Shown here: piece by piece, positions 1 to 7,917 of the stretch
How the letters are laid out: the number at the start of each line of letters is the position of its first letter
Position numbering within the stretch: position 1 is the first letter of the stretch
Assembly: GCA_005799475.1 (NCBI GenBank)
Contig: SYGQ01000040.1
Span: 1 to 17,794, forward strand
Source: Planctomycetia bacterium
GTDB taxonomy: Bacteria; Planctomycetota; Phycisphaerae; Phycisphaerales; SM1A02
DNA length: 17,794 nucleotides
Direction: 5' to 3'
Program-made: the position numbers and the translations under genes
Notes under the pieces: generated by a model
What the model saw: only the letters and a program-made list of their open reading frames with translations
Told to the model about the DNA's origin: nothing
Databases searched by the model: none

Positions 1-1292
1 GCGACGCGCTGCGCCTCCGAAAGTTGTTTCACAAGGCCACGCCCCTGAGCGATGACATCATCCGCCTCAGCCGCATTCGCCTCGAGATCCCTGAGCGCGC
101 CACGATCAAGCCCCCACCGGAGGAACATCATCGCCGAGCACAGGCACAGGAGCGCCGCCGTCGCCGCGAACCATGGCGTCTTCGACTTCCAGAGCTTCTC
201 GCGCATGCGGGAAATCGGCGCGAGATTGACCTGCACCCTTGCGATCCCAAGGCCTTGCAGGGCAAGCCCATAGGCGCTCAGGAGGTTGATTGAGTGCGCG
301 GCAAAGGCGGCTGGGTCTGGCCCAGCGAGCTCAATCCGCTTGAACTCTTCCATTCGCTTGACCTCGAGCTTGAGGTCGCCAGCGATCTTCGTGCGCAGGC
401 CGGAAATCTTGAGGGTGGAACCGATGCCGACAGCCGACTTGATCGCGACCCCCTCGGTGCCCTCCTGATAAAAGTCGCGTGATCGGCCGATCTCGTCGAC
501 CAACTGTGCGGTGACGCCGCGCATCGCCGTCGTGCGAGCACGCAGGACTTCCTCGCGCGGCGCCCGGTCCAACTTGATGCGCTCGGCTTTCCCGTAGTTC
601 ACGCCCTGCTTCTCGAACGCGTCGGCAATCGACTGCGTGAAGTGTGTGCCGCCGACAGGGAATGTCCGGATCCAACACCGTCCGCGGTCGAGCACGATGA
701 AGTCCGACGACGCGGCCCCGATGTCGATGCATGTCACGGCCTCAGATTCTGCCGTGAGCGAGAGTTCGTGAAAAAGCGCGTTGTAGACCGCGATCGGACT
801 CAGGGTGAGGACATCGGGCTCGATGCCACACTCGGAGTAGAGCGCGAGCAGTTCGCGAAGTCGGTCTTTCGTCACGGCGAAGATGCCGATCCCACACTGC
901 CCCGTTTCGTCGGGCGGCAACACATGGCTGTCCCACTCAACATCTTCCATGGGAAATGGAATCTGCTGCTTTGCCTCGTATTCCACCATGCTCTTGATGG
1001 ACTTCGGGTCGACGCCGGGGAGGGTTGTGAAGCGCGCGAAGCCGGCGCTTCCGGGAAGACTCATCACGATGGGAGCGCTGTTGAGTCGCTCAGCGTGCTG
1101 CTGGACGAAGGTCGCCAAGGAGACCCGCACCATGCCGGCCTGATCCTCGACCGCAGGGTCGGTGAGGACGCGTTGGTGCGGAACCACTGCGAAGTCGGTG
1201 ACGGTGAGCGTGACGCCGTCGCTCACGACGCGCATCGCCTTCACAGCGAATTGCCCCACCTCGATTCCCCACGCGGCTTTCGTTGATGCCAT
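1..1292 (-). CDS. pilM: PilM-like type IV pilus assembly ATPase with a PilN-like C-terminal extension (3' end cut by window edge)
   Basis: I translated this open frame directly: 430 residues are visible from an ATG at 1292, and it runs off the left edge without a stop. Residues 8-350 have the actin-like fold of PilM, the cytoplasmic nucleotide-binding protein of the type IV pilus inner-membrane platform. Visible motifs are GIEVGQFAVKA (9-19), KSMVEYEAKQQIPFP (100-114), the phosphate-binding CIDIGAASSDF (188-198), VGGTHFTQSIA (213-223) and GIGSTLKISGL (289-299). PilM proteins usually end near here. This one continues with RVQVNLAP (352-359), like the PilM-binding peptide at the start of PilN, then a membrane segment (about 374-393) and a helical, coiled-coil-like stretch. 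A possible AGGAG lies at 1306-1310 on the complement, 13 bases from the start, which is rather far. More pilus genes would be expected beyond the left edge. Family is near certain; the fused extent is unknown. Confidence 0.9.
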   Translation of the reverse strand, partial: MASTKAAWGIEVGQFAVKAMRVVSDGVTLTVTDFAVVPHQRVLTDPAVEDQAGMVRVSLATFVQQHAERLNSAPIVMSLPGSAGFARFTTLPGVDPKSIKSMVEYEAKQQIPFPMEDVEWDSHVLPPDETGQCGIGIFAVTKDRLRELLALYSECGIEPDVLTLSPIAVYNALFHELSLTAESEAVTCIDIGAASSDFIVLDRGRCWIRTFPVGGTHFTQSIADAFEKQGVNYGKAERIKLDRAPREEVLRARTTAMRGVTAQLVDEIGRSRDFYQEGTEGVAIKSAVGIGSTLKISGLRTKIAGDLKLEVKRMEEFKRIELAGPDPAAFAAHSINLLSAYGLALQGLGIARVQVNLAPISRMREKLWKSKTPWFAATAALLCLCSAMMFLRWGLDRGALRDLEANAAEADDVIAQGRGLVKQLSEAQRV

Positions 1293-1356
1293 GGTGTTCT
1301 CTGCGCTCCTCGGGTGGTGGTCGGCGTGGTCGTTGCGGTGGTCGCCCGTTGGCGCG

Positions 1357-1384
1357 AGCCCGTGAATATACGCCGTCACGGGCT
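1357..1384. promoter_or_regulatory. Inverted repeat in the divergent pilM / S1-protein control region
   Basis: AGCCCGTGA (1357-1365) and TCACGGGCT (1376-1384) are perfect 9-bp arms around a 10-base AT-leaning spacer. The site lies between the two divergent start codons (1292 and 1410). On the complement, TATATT (1370 to 1365) inside the repeat could be the -10 box of pilM, so a bound protein would block that promoter. On the plus strand TACCCT (1396-1401) is a possible -10 for the S1 gene. I see no good -35 for either. The repeat is directly visible; the operator role is inference. Confidence 0.45.
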
Positions 1385-1409
1385 GTCAGATGCGTTACCC
1401 TACCCGGCG

Positions 1410-2753
1410 ATGTCTGAAGATCCGTCACACATGCGTCACGAGGGCGCCCCAAGCCCACCCCTGAGCAAGGGGATGGGGATCAGCGATGCGCTCAATGCCG
1501 AGATTGAGTCTGCCCTCGGCGGGCTCTCGGTGGAGGACATCCTTGGCGCAACAGGAACGCCGCGCCCCTCCGAACGCGCACCCCTCGGAAACTCGATCAA
1601 ACGAACCGCGAGCGGTCGCCAACTTCGCACGGGACGAATCATGGAAGTGCGAGGCAAGGATGTCCTCGTGGAGATGGGACCCAAGAGCCAAGGGCTTTGC
1701 CCTACCTCGCACTTTGAAACAGCACCCGAAGTGGGCACCGACCTCGAGTTTGTCGTCGAGCGATTCGACCCCTTTGAGAGCATGCTGATCCTCGCCCGTG
1801 ATGGGATGGTGACGAAGGCACAGTGGGGCGATCTCAAGGTGGGACAGATTGTCGAGGCTCGCTGCGTCGGCATGAATGCGGGCGGCCTCGACATGGAGGT
1901 CGCGCATCACCATGCGTTCATGCCCGCGGCGCAGGTTGATATCCGCCATGTCGAAGATATCTCTCAATTTCTCGGCCAAAAGCTGACTTGTGAGATCGTC
2001 GAGCTCCGGCGCAACCGCGAGCGGATGCTCTTGAGCCGCCGCCGGGTCCTTGAGCGCGAGCGTGTCGAGAAGCGCGACGCGATTCTGAAGGAACTCGAAC
2101 TCGGACAACAGAAGAGTGTCACCATCGTGAGCCTGCAGACTTTCGGGGCGTTCGCTGACCTCGGCGGAGTCGATGGCCTCATCCCGATCAGTGAACTTGC
2201 CCACCAGATGATCAAACACCCCTCAGAGGTGATCGCGGTTGGCGATACGGTCGAGGTCAAGATCATCCGCGTCGATCGAGAGGCAATGCCCCCCCGCATC
2301 ACGCTGAGCCGCAAACGCATCATGGCCGATCCGGTGACGACCGCCATCAAGGAAATCGAGCCGGGCAAGGAGATTCAGGGCGTCGTGCGCCGACTCGCGG
2401 AGTTCGGGGCGTTCGTCGAAATCGCGCCGGGCGTTGAGGGACTCGTGCATGTCTCCGAGATCTCGCACGACCGCGTCCAGAGCCCGTCGATGGCCCTGCG
2501 CATTGGCGAAGCGGTGCAGGTCAAAGTCCTCGCCGTGGATCCAGACCGACGAAAAATCAGCCTCTCGATCAAGGCGTTGAAAGATGCGCCCCCTCGGCCA
2601 GCGGCACCTGGGCGCGGCGAGCGCGGTGGCCGCGGCGGTCGAGGTCGGGGCGACCGTGACGAACCGATCCAGGCGCGCGAAGCCGACCCCGACATGCGGA
2701 AACTGCTCGCGCGATTTGGCGGCGGACCCGGACTCAAGGGCGGACTGAGCTGA
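1410..2753 (+). CDS. S1-domain RNA-binding protein (four S1 repeats, RGG-rich tail)
   Basis: The product has 447 residues. Four S1-type OB-fold repeats can be read at about 70-132, 140-214, 229-303 and 316-389. The last two are canonical, with TFGAFADLGGVDGLIPISEL and EFGAFVEIAPGVEGLVHVSE; the first two are degenerate. After them comes a Gly/Arg-rich stretch (400-416, several RGG/RGR units) and a short tail, KLLARFGGGPGLKGGLS. S1 repeats bind single-stranded RNA, and this build resembles shortened ribosomal protein S1 or S1-like translation and RNA-decay factors. I cannot tell whether it is the organism's true bS1, so no symbol is given. I chose ATG 1410, the first in-frame ATG after a -10-like TACCCT (1396-1401); ATG 1431 is an alternative. 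No Shine-Dalgarno sequence is visible. It is divergent from pilM and convergent with the next gene, 13 bp between stops. Confidence 0.9.
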   Translation: MSEDPSHMRHEGAPSPPLSKGMGISDALNAEIESALGGLSVEDILGATGTPRPSERAPLGNSIKRTASGRQLRTGRIMEVRGKDVLVEMGPKSQGLCPTSHFETAPEVGTDLEFVVERFDPFESMLILARDGMVTKAQWGDLKVGQIVEARCVGMNAGGLDMEVAHHHAFMPAAQVDIRHVEDISQFLGQKLTCEIVELRRNRERMLLSRRRVLERERVEKRDAILKELELGQQKSVTIVSLQTFGAFADLGGVDGLIPISELAHQMIKHPSEVIAVGDTVEVKIIRVDREAMPPRITLSRKRIMADPVTTAIKEIEPGKEIQGVVRRLAEFGAFVEIAPGVEGLVHVSEISHDRVQSPSMALRIGEAVQVKVLAVDPDRRKISLSIKALKDAPPRPAAPGRGERGGRGGRGRGDRDEPIQAREADPDMRKLLARFGGGPGLKGGLS

Positions 2754-2760
2754 CCCGATC

Positions 2761-2779
2761 CGCGAGTCACGCCCTCGCG
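2761..2779. terminator. GC-rich hairpin between convergent genes (weak terminator candidate)
   Basis: CGCGAG (2761-2766) and CTCGCG (2774-2779) form a perfect 6-bp stem with a 7-base loop, in and beside the 13-bp gap between the stops at 2753 and 2767. The loop holds the stop codon of the minus-strand gene. There is no T-tract on either side, so intrinsic termination is doubtful. Confidence 0.25.
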
Positions 2780-3945
2780 CGCGCGGGACTCGCATCTTCC
2801 CAGATGTCGGAGAGGTCTTGCCCGTCGCACTGACGACGCAGGAGCAAGTAGCTGCGCGTGGCAAGGGAGACGCCGGTGGAGAGGATCGCGCCGCCGACGA
2901 GGAGTCGAAGCACCGTGCGCCAGAAATCCATCAAAGAAGCCGCAACCCAGTCTGTCATCCCCAGCGATTGCGCCGAGGCGGGCGTCGCGGGCACGAGAAA
3001 CTCGAAACTTCCGCACGCCTCGCGTGACGCATCTGAGAGTCCACCGGTGGCCGAGAGCGACGAAAGCGCGAAGTGCCAGACCGCCGCGCCGACGGCATCG
3101 AACGCGATTGCACTGAGCACCACGATGACGAGGCTGAGCACTGCGAGCCAGAGTCCGTACAGCGGTCGTGCAAGGATGTACGCGCCCGCGCGCTGTGCGC
3201 TCTCGATCGCATCGCATCCGTCGCACGCAGTGGCGGGCGCGAGAAGCGGCAACCCGACCATGACCGCGACCCATGCCACGAGCCCCACTCCAGCCAAGGC
3301 CAGCCAAAGGAACCCGAGGGCACCAGCGATCACATTGAACACCGGGATGTGGAAGAGAACGCCGGCGACCGCGAGGATGCCCCAGAGTGCGGCGCCGATG
3401 AGCAGGCCGGTGAGCGGCGCCAACGCGAGCGCGAGGCGCCGTGGTCGCAGGAACTCGCGGGCCTCCTTGATCCGCCACGCCCGATGGGCGATGTCTCCAG
3501 CAAAGAGCCGTGCGAGCAGCCCGGCGCCAAGACCGTAGATCGCCAAAGCCGCGATGACGAAGCACGCGGTGAACCACGGAACAGCCCTCCACGACGAGAT
3601 TGGCGCTTCCCAGAACGCGGCGTGGAGTCCCTGCAGCGCGGCCGCGGGGTCGCCCATCGCGGCACCTCTGGCGCACGCGTAGATCCCCGCGCGAACGGCC
3701 ACCGAGAGCGGTTCGTAAGACGGCGGCGACGCGAAGAGGTCCCATACGCGCCCAACACCCGCAATCAGGAGCAGCGTGCCGAACGCGACCGCGAGTCGGC
3801 TTGGCCGAAGCGCCGGATGGATCGCGCGGAAGAGTTCCAGCCACGGGAAGACTGCGTTGGCGTCAACACGATCAACGCGCACAGTGCGACGCGGCATCTC
3901 GGCATCGCTTGCGGCGTGTTCGTAGGAAGATGGCTCGCCGGTCAC
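2767..3945 (-). CDS. Multipass inner-membrane protein, unknown function (planctomycete-type)
   Basis: The product has 392 residues if a GTG at 3945 is the start; an ATG at 3897 would give 376. Neither has a convincing Shine-Dalgarno sequence. A soluble N-terminus containing FPWLELFRAIHPALRPSRL (33-51) leads into about six hydrophobic segments: 50-70, 122-146, 171-197, 201-235, 262-292 and 341-366. A short charged tail follows the last helix (SYLLLRRQCDGQDLSDIWED). The loop after helix 2 (ARLFAGDIAHRAWRIKEAREFL) and the loop before helix 5, with CDGCDAIESAQRAGAYILARP, look like conserved family features. From memory this build, with the FPWLELFRA opening and YLLLRR closing, recurs in planctomycete membrane proteins of unknown role; I could not verify it. 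No transporter or enzyme motif is visible. It is divergent from the dipeptidase gene, 82 bp apart. Confidence 0.8.
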   Translation of the reverse strand: MTGEPSSYEHAASDAEMPRRTVRVDRVDANAVFPWLELFRAIHPALRPSRLAVAFGTLLLIAGVGRVWDLFASPPSYEPLSVAVRAGIYACARGAAMGDPAAALQGLHAAFWEAPISSWRAVPWFTACFVIAALAIYGLGAGLLARLFAGDIAHRAWRIKEAREFLRPRRLALALAPLTGLLIGAALWGILAVAGVLFHIPVFNVIAGALGFLWLALAGVGLVAWVAVMVGLPLLAPATACDGCDAIESAQRAGAYILARPLYGLWLAVLSLVIVVLSAIAFDAVGAAVWHFALSSLSATGGLSDASREACGSFEFLVPATPASAQSLGMTDWVAASLMDFWRTVLRLLVGGAILSTGVSLATRSYLLLRRQCDGQDLSDIWEDASPARARA

Positions 3946-4027
3946 GCGCGCATCATGCCATATTCGCCGCCACCGTGTGCGGTCGCAGGCAAAGGAAGTC
4001 TCGAGCCACTTGTATGCTCTGCTGCGC

Positions 4028-5428
4028 ATGACGAGTGACCTCGACGGCGTCTTGGCGCGGCTGCACGAGCAGGAGAGTGAGTCGCTCTCACGCCTTTTCG
4101 AGTTCTTGCGGATCCCCAGTATCAGCGCTGACCCCGCGTACAAGGGTGAAGTCGCCCGGGCGGCCAACTGGGTCTGCGACCAACTGCGACAGGCCGGATT
4201 CAACGCGAGCGTGATGGCGACGAATGGGCATCCCATGGTTGTGGCGCGGCATGACGGACCGCCCGGCGACAACGGGGCACGATTCCTCTACTACGGCCAC
4301 TACGATGTGCAGCCCGCGGACCCGCTCGAACTCTGGAAGAGTGGACCGTTCGACCCCGTTGTCGTGGATGGCCCGCGAGGCAAGCGGATCGTCGGGCGTG
4401 GTGCCGTCGACGACAAGGGCCAGGTGATCGCAATCATCGAAGCGATGCGCGCGTGGATCAGGGTGCACGGCACCCTTCCAGTCGCCGTCACCATCATCCT
4501 TGAAGGCGAGGAAGAGTGCGGGAGCGAAAGCCTCGAACCTTTCTTGCGCGAGCACGCCGACCTCTTGAAGGCCGACGCCTGTGTGGTGTCCGACACGGGC
4601 ATGTGGGATGTCGAGACCCCAGCGATCACAACGAGTCTGCGAGGCCTTGTGTATCAGGAGGTCACGGTGCACGGCCCCGACAAGGACCTGCACTCTGGGC
4701 TCTATGGCGGTGCCGTCCCCAACCCAGTCAATGTCCTCGCGTCGATCATCGCGCAATTGCACGACGCGGACCGCCGTGTGACACTCCCGGGTTTCTATGA
4801 CGATGTTGTCGAGGTGGCCCCTCGCGTGCGCGAACAATGGCGCACGATGGGATTCGACGAGGCGGAGTTCCTCGCTGGTGCCGGGATGACGACGGGACTC
4901 GGCGAGAAGGGACAGTCGTCCCTCGAACGGACATGGAGCCGACCGACATGCGATGCCAATGGCATCTTCGGCGGCTACACGGGCAAAGGCGCCAAGACAG
5001 TCATTGGCTCGCACGCAACGGCCAAAGTGTCGTTTCGACTCGTCGCGAAGCAGGATCCGACGAAAGTCGTTGCGGCCTTCCAGACATTCGTGAAGGACCG
5101 ACTCCCTGCCGGCTGCCGCGCGGAATTCCAGTCCTTCGGCGCCAACCCTGCGTTTCAGGTCGGCTCCGATTCGCCGTATCTCGCGGCCGCCGAGCGCGCG
5201 CTCGAACGGGTCTACGGGCGCAAGCCGATGCTCATCGGATCTGGTGGCAGCATTCCTGCCGTCGGCGCGATCGCACGCATCCTGGGTGCCCCTGCCTTGC
5301 TTGTCGGTTTCGGTCTTGACGACGACTGCGTGCACTCGCCGAACGAGAAGTTCGAACTGGCGTGCTTCCTCGGCGCGCAGCGGAGTCACGCGGCGATGCT
5401 CGCCGAGTTTGGCAGGATGCGCGTGTGA
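4028..5428 (+). CDS. M20-family metallodipeptidase
   Basis: The product is 466 residues, a usual length for the dipeptidase branch (CNDP/PepV-like) of peptidase family M20. These are cytoplasmic enzymes with a two-metal, usually zinc, centre that hydrolyse dipeptides and related amides. Visible sites are YYGHYDVQP (88-96; H91 and D93), GRGAVDDKGQ (123-132; bridging D128), EGEEECGS (159-166; catalytic acid), the SDT aspartate at 189, HSGLYGG (222-228) in the lid domain, and CVHSPNE (434-440; H436). The ligand set is complete. ATG 4028 is chosen because the match begins just after it and TATGCT (4013-4018) lies 9 bases upstream; there is no Shine-Dalgarno. It is first in an operon-like run, and its stop overlaps the next start. 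The exact substrate cannot be told. Confidence 0.93.
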   Translation: MTSDLDGVLARLHEQESESLSRLFEFLRIPSISADPAYKGEVARAANWVCDQLRQAGFNASVMATNGHPMVVARHDGPPGDNGARFLYYGHYDVQPADPLELWKSGPFDPVVVDGPRGKRIVGRGAVDDKGQVIAIIEAMRAWIRVHGTLPVAVTIILEGEEECGSESLEPFLREHADLLKADACVVSDTGMWDVETPAITTSLRGLVYQEVTVHGPDKDLHSGLYGGAVPNPVNVLASIIAQLHDADRRVTLPGFYDDVVEVAPRVREQWRTMGFDEAEFLAGAGMTTGLGEKGQSSLERTWSRPTCDANGIFGGYTGKGAKTVIGSHATAKVSFRLVAKQDPTKVVAAFQTFVKDRLPAGCRAEFQSFGANPAFQVGSDSPYLAAAERALERVYGRKPMLIGSGGSIPAVGAIARILGAPALLVGFGLDDDCVHSPNEKFELACFLGAQRSHAAMLAEFGRMRV

Positions 5429-7908
5429 GGTTCGCGGGGGCACTCCTCCTGCTTGTGCTGACGAGCACCGCGTTCAGCCAGTCCTCAGGAATCACGCTCG
5501 AGCACTTCGGTGTCGGCGACCATGCGCGGCCCGGGGACACCATCGGCATCAAACTCTCCGTCGCGGCGAATCTGGACCGTCCCACGCCTGTGGAAGTCGT
5601 GTGGGAACTGCCCGACGGTAACGGCGACATCGCACAGGTCTCGCGGCGGATTGTGCTCTCTCCGGGAGAGCTCGCGCCGATCTGGCTCTACGCACGACTT
5701 CCGGCGCGCACCCCCGCGAGCGCCACTCTGGATGACATCACGGTGATCCGCGTCTTCGAAGAGCGAAATGGCGCGCGGCTCCGGCTTCTGACATCGGCGC
5801 GCATCTCGGGCACGACGAGCGCGTCGCCATCCGTTGCGGTGGAGTGCGAGGAGGATCTCATCGGCGTCGTCGGGAATGGCCGGATGGGGCTCGATGTCTT
5901 CGCGACACCTTGGCCCGGGACATCGACGATTCCGTCGATGAACTCACTCACGAAGATCGCCCGCGGCATCCGCTGCGTCGACCTGCCCGACTCGTGGCAA
6001 GGACTCTCGTCCTTCTCGGCCATCATCTGGACGCAGGAGACTCCGCAGTCCCTCTCCGGCGACGCAGCGAAAGCGCTTCGCGATTGGATTTTTCGGGGAG
6101 GCAATTTCATCGTCGTCCTCCCTGATGCGGCGGAGCCATGGGGAGTCATCACGCCGGCCCAACACCCGCTCAGTGACCTCGTCCCTCGGTGGAGGACGCA
6201 GCGCCATGACGCGGTGCCGGTGGCCGAGGTCCTGCCGCTGGTGACCATCGACACTGCGCTGCGCAATCGTCGCGCGACCGTGCCACTCACGGTCTTCACC
6301 GAACCTGCCACGAACGATCCCTTCGACGGTCTCCTCATGCTCCCGACCAAACGCGACCCACGAACTGGACTCCCTGCGCCTCGCGCGGACTCGCTCGAGG
6401 GGTCCATCGTCGCCGTCCGTCGCGACTACGGCCACGGCCATGTCACATTCTTGGGCCTCGACATCGACGGGCTCACCAAGCGCAGCCTCACCGTGGAAGG
6501 ACTTCCCGAGGCCGACATCTTCTGGAATCGTCTGCTTGGCCGGCGGGCGGACACCCCCTCGATGTCGCAGTATCGAGCGATGAACGATGCGAGCCCGCCG
6601 CAACTGGTCACGCGTTCGGTCCACCTTGACGACATGGGCCGCGGCGAACTTGTCGCGCAGTTGATCGGCATGCGAGGGCAGGCGGCACTCGGGATACTCG
6701 GTGCGTTCGTGCTGTTTCTTCTCTACTGGGCGCTCGCGGGACCCGGTGGCTACGCAATCCTGGCCTGGCGACGAATGCAGCACCACGCCTGGCTCTCGTT
6801 CTCGCTTGTCGCGTTGGTGTTCGCCACGGGGATCTGGGCCATTGGCGGCGCCATCTCCACCAGCGCCGTCAGGGTGCAGCACCTGACGGTTCTGGATTCG
6901 ATCTGGCGCAGCGCCGATCAAGAACGCCCGGGCGAGCGCATCCTGCAGCGGGCCACATGTTGGTTCAGCGCGTTCCTGCCCGGGTACGGCACGGCGACCG
7001 TGGCCGTCGGGTCGGGAGACGCAGACCGAAACACCGTCGTGAGTTGGTCGCAGCCCCCGGCGGGCAGTGATGCGCAGTTTCCCAACCCAGCCATCGCGCG
7101 AGTCCCCGTCGCGACGCCGTGGGAACTCACGGTGGCGTCGCGCGCGACAAGCGCGAGCTTCGAGAGTGCGTGGGTGGGATCCGTGCCGCGTGCATGGGGG
7201 CGCCTTCCCTATGCCAGCGACAGCGCACGGCCGCTCGTGCAGCGCGTGGTCTCGGGCGACCCGCCGCGAGTCCAGATTTCTGGTGTGATTGAGCACCAAC
7301 TTCCTAGCACGCTTCGCAATGTCTCGATCGTGCATGTGTGGCCGCTCCGGAGTGAACCGCCAGTACGGAAGGGCCCGTTCTCACTCCATGACCCGTCGGC
7401 ACAGCTGCCCAATCACGGCCGATACTTCACGATGGCTGAGTGGGCACCCGGTGTGCCCATCGAGGTGGCCACCATTCTCAATCCCGCCGGCGCGATGGGG
7501 AGCGATGAGGTCATCGGCAGCCTCGCGGCGGGGATCACGGCACGGTTCAACGATCCATTTCACGGCGTTCTCTCGACGCTGGCGACGACGCTCGTGACGG
7601 CCGCGGAACGGGATCGCGCGCTCGAGATGCTCGGGCTCTACGGGATGCTCGATCCGCCGCTCTATGTCGTCCCGGACATCAACCGTCCGGGTGCGGTTCG
7701 GCATGTGCGCATGCTCGGGCGCTCGATCGACCTCTCGCTGTGGTTCACGCGACCGTGCCTCATCATCAGCGGGATTCTCGACGCTGCCGAATGCCCGGTC
7801 GATGTCCGCGTGAACGGCGAACAGGTTCCTAGCCAGGGCATGGTGGTCGTGCGCACGGTGTTCCCTCTTCCCACGGAGCCCGAGTTCGCGGCGCCGACCG
7901 CCCGATAG
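5425..7908 (+). CDS. Large membrane-anchored protein with GATase-like extracytoplasmic region, ABC-associated
   Basis: I chose GTG 5425: it overlaps the upstream stop by four bases (GTGA), has AGGA 8 bases upstream, and gives a clean signal peptide (1-19, cleavage after about AFSQ). The product is 827 residues. After the signal comes a beta-rich domain (about 22-130), then an alpha/beta region (about 135-370) with WTQETPQSLSGDAAKALRDW (202-221), RGGNFIVVLPD (224-234) and RRDYGHGHVTFLGLDIDGL (332-350). This resembles the class I glutamine-amidotransferase-like fold seen in DUF4350 and ABC-accessory proteins. Two membrane helices follow (about 418-438 and 456-476), then some 340 residues, probably extracytoplasmic. 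No catalytic triad is evident, so a binding role is more likely than catalysis. It lies 9 bp from the ABC ATPase and is probably its partner. The fold call is moderate; function is unknown. Confidence 0.85.
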   Translation: MRFAGALLLLVLTSTAFSQSSGITLEHFGVGDHARPGDTIGIKLSVAANLDRPTPVEVVWELPDGNGDIAQVSRRIVLSPGELAPIWLYARLPARTPASATLDDITVIRVFEERNGARLRLLTSARISGTTSASPSVAVECEEDLIGVVGNGRMGLDVFATPWPGTSTIPSMNSLTKIARGIRCVDLPDSWQGLSSFSAIIWTQETPQSLSGDAAKALRDWIFRGGNFIVVLPDAAEPWGVITPAQHPLSDLVPRWRTQRHDAVPVAEVLPLVTIDTALRNRRATVPLTVFTEPATNDPFDGLLMLPTKRDPRTGLPAPRADSLEGSIVAVRRDYGHGHVTFLGLDIDGLTKRSLTVEGLPEADIFWNRLLGRRADTPSMSQYRAMNDASPPQLVTRSVHLDDMGRGELVAQLIGMRGQAALGILGAFVLFLLYWALAGPGGYAILAWRRMQHHAWLSFSLVALVFATGIWAIGGAISTSAVRVQHLTVLDSIWRSADQERPGERILQRATCWFSAFLPGYGTATVAVGSGDADRNTVVSWSQPPAGSDAQFPNPAIARVPVATPWELTVASRATSASFESAWVGSVPRAWGRLPYASDSARPLVQRVVSGDPPRVQISGVIEHQLPSTLRNVSIVHVWPLRSEPPVRKGPFSLHDPSAQLPNHGRYFTMAEWAPGVPIEVATILNPAGAMGSDEVIGSLAAGITARFNDPFHGVLSTLATTLVTAAERDRALEMLGLYGMLDPPLYVVPDINRPGAVRHVRMLGRSIDLSLWFTRPCLIISGILDAAECPVDVRVNGEQVPSQGMVVVRTVFPLPTEPEFAAPTAR

Positions 7909-7917
7909 AGTCACGCC

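Noticed and set aside
331..1286. Frames on both strands inside the pilM region
   Set aside because: The frame that is open from 1292 to the window edge gives a continuous PilM translation; the others are shadows.
2610..2665. Repetitive GC-rich run that could be a DNA repeat
   Set aside because: It encodes the RGG-type Gly/Arg tail of the S1 protein, so coding bias explains it.
4088..5443. A 451-codon open frame on the minus strand, antisense to the dipeptidase
   Set aside because: It lies fully over a gene with a complete set of M20 active-site motifs. The minus translation is rich in His, Arg and Asp with no domain, as expected of a shadow frame in GC-rich DNA.
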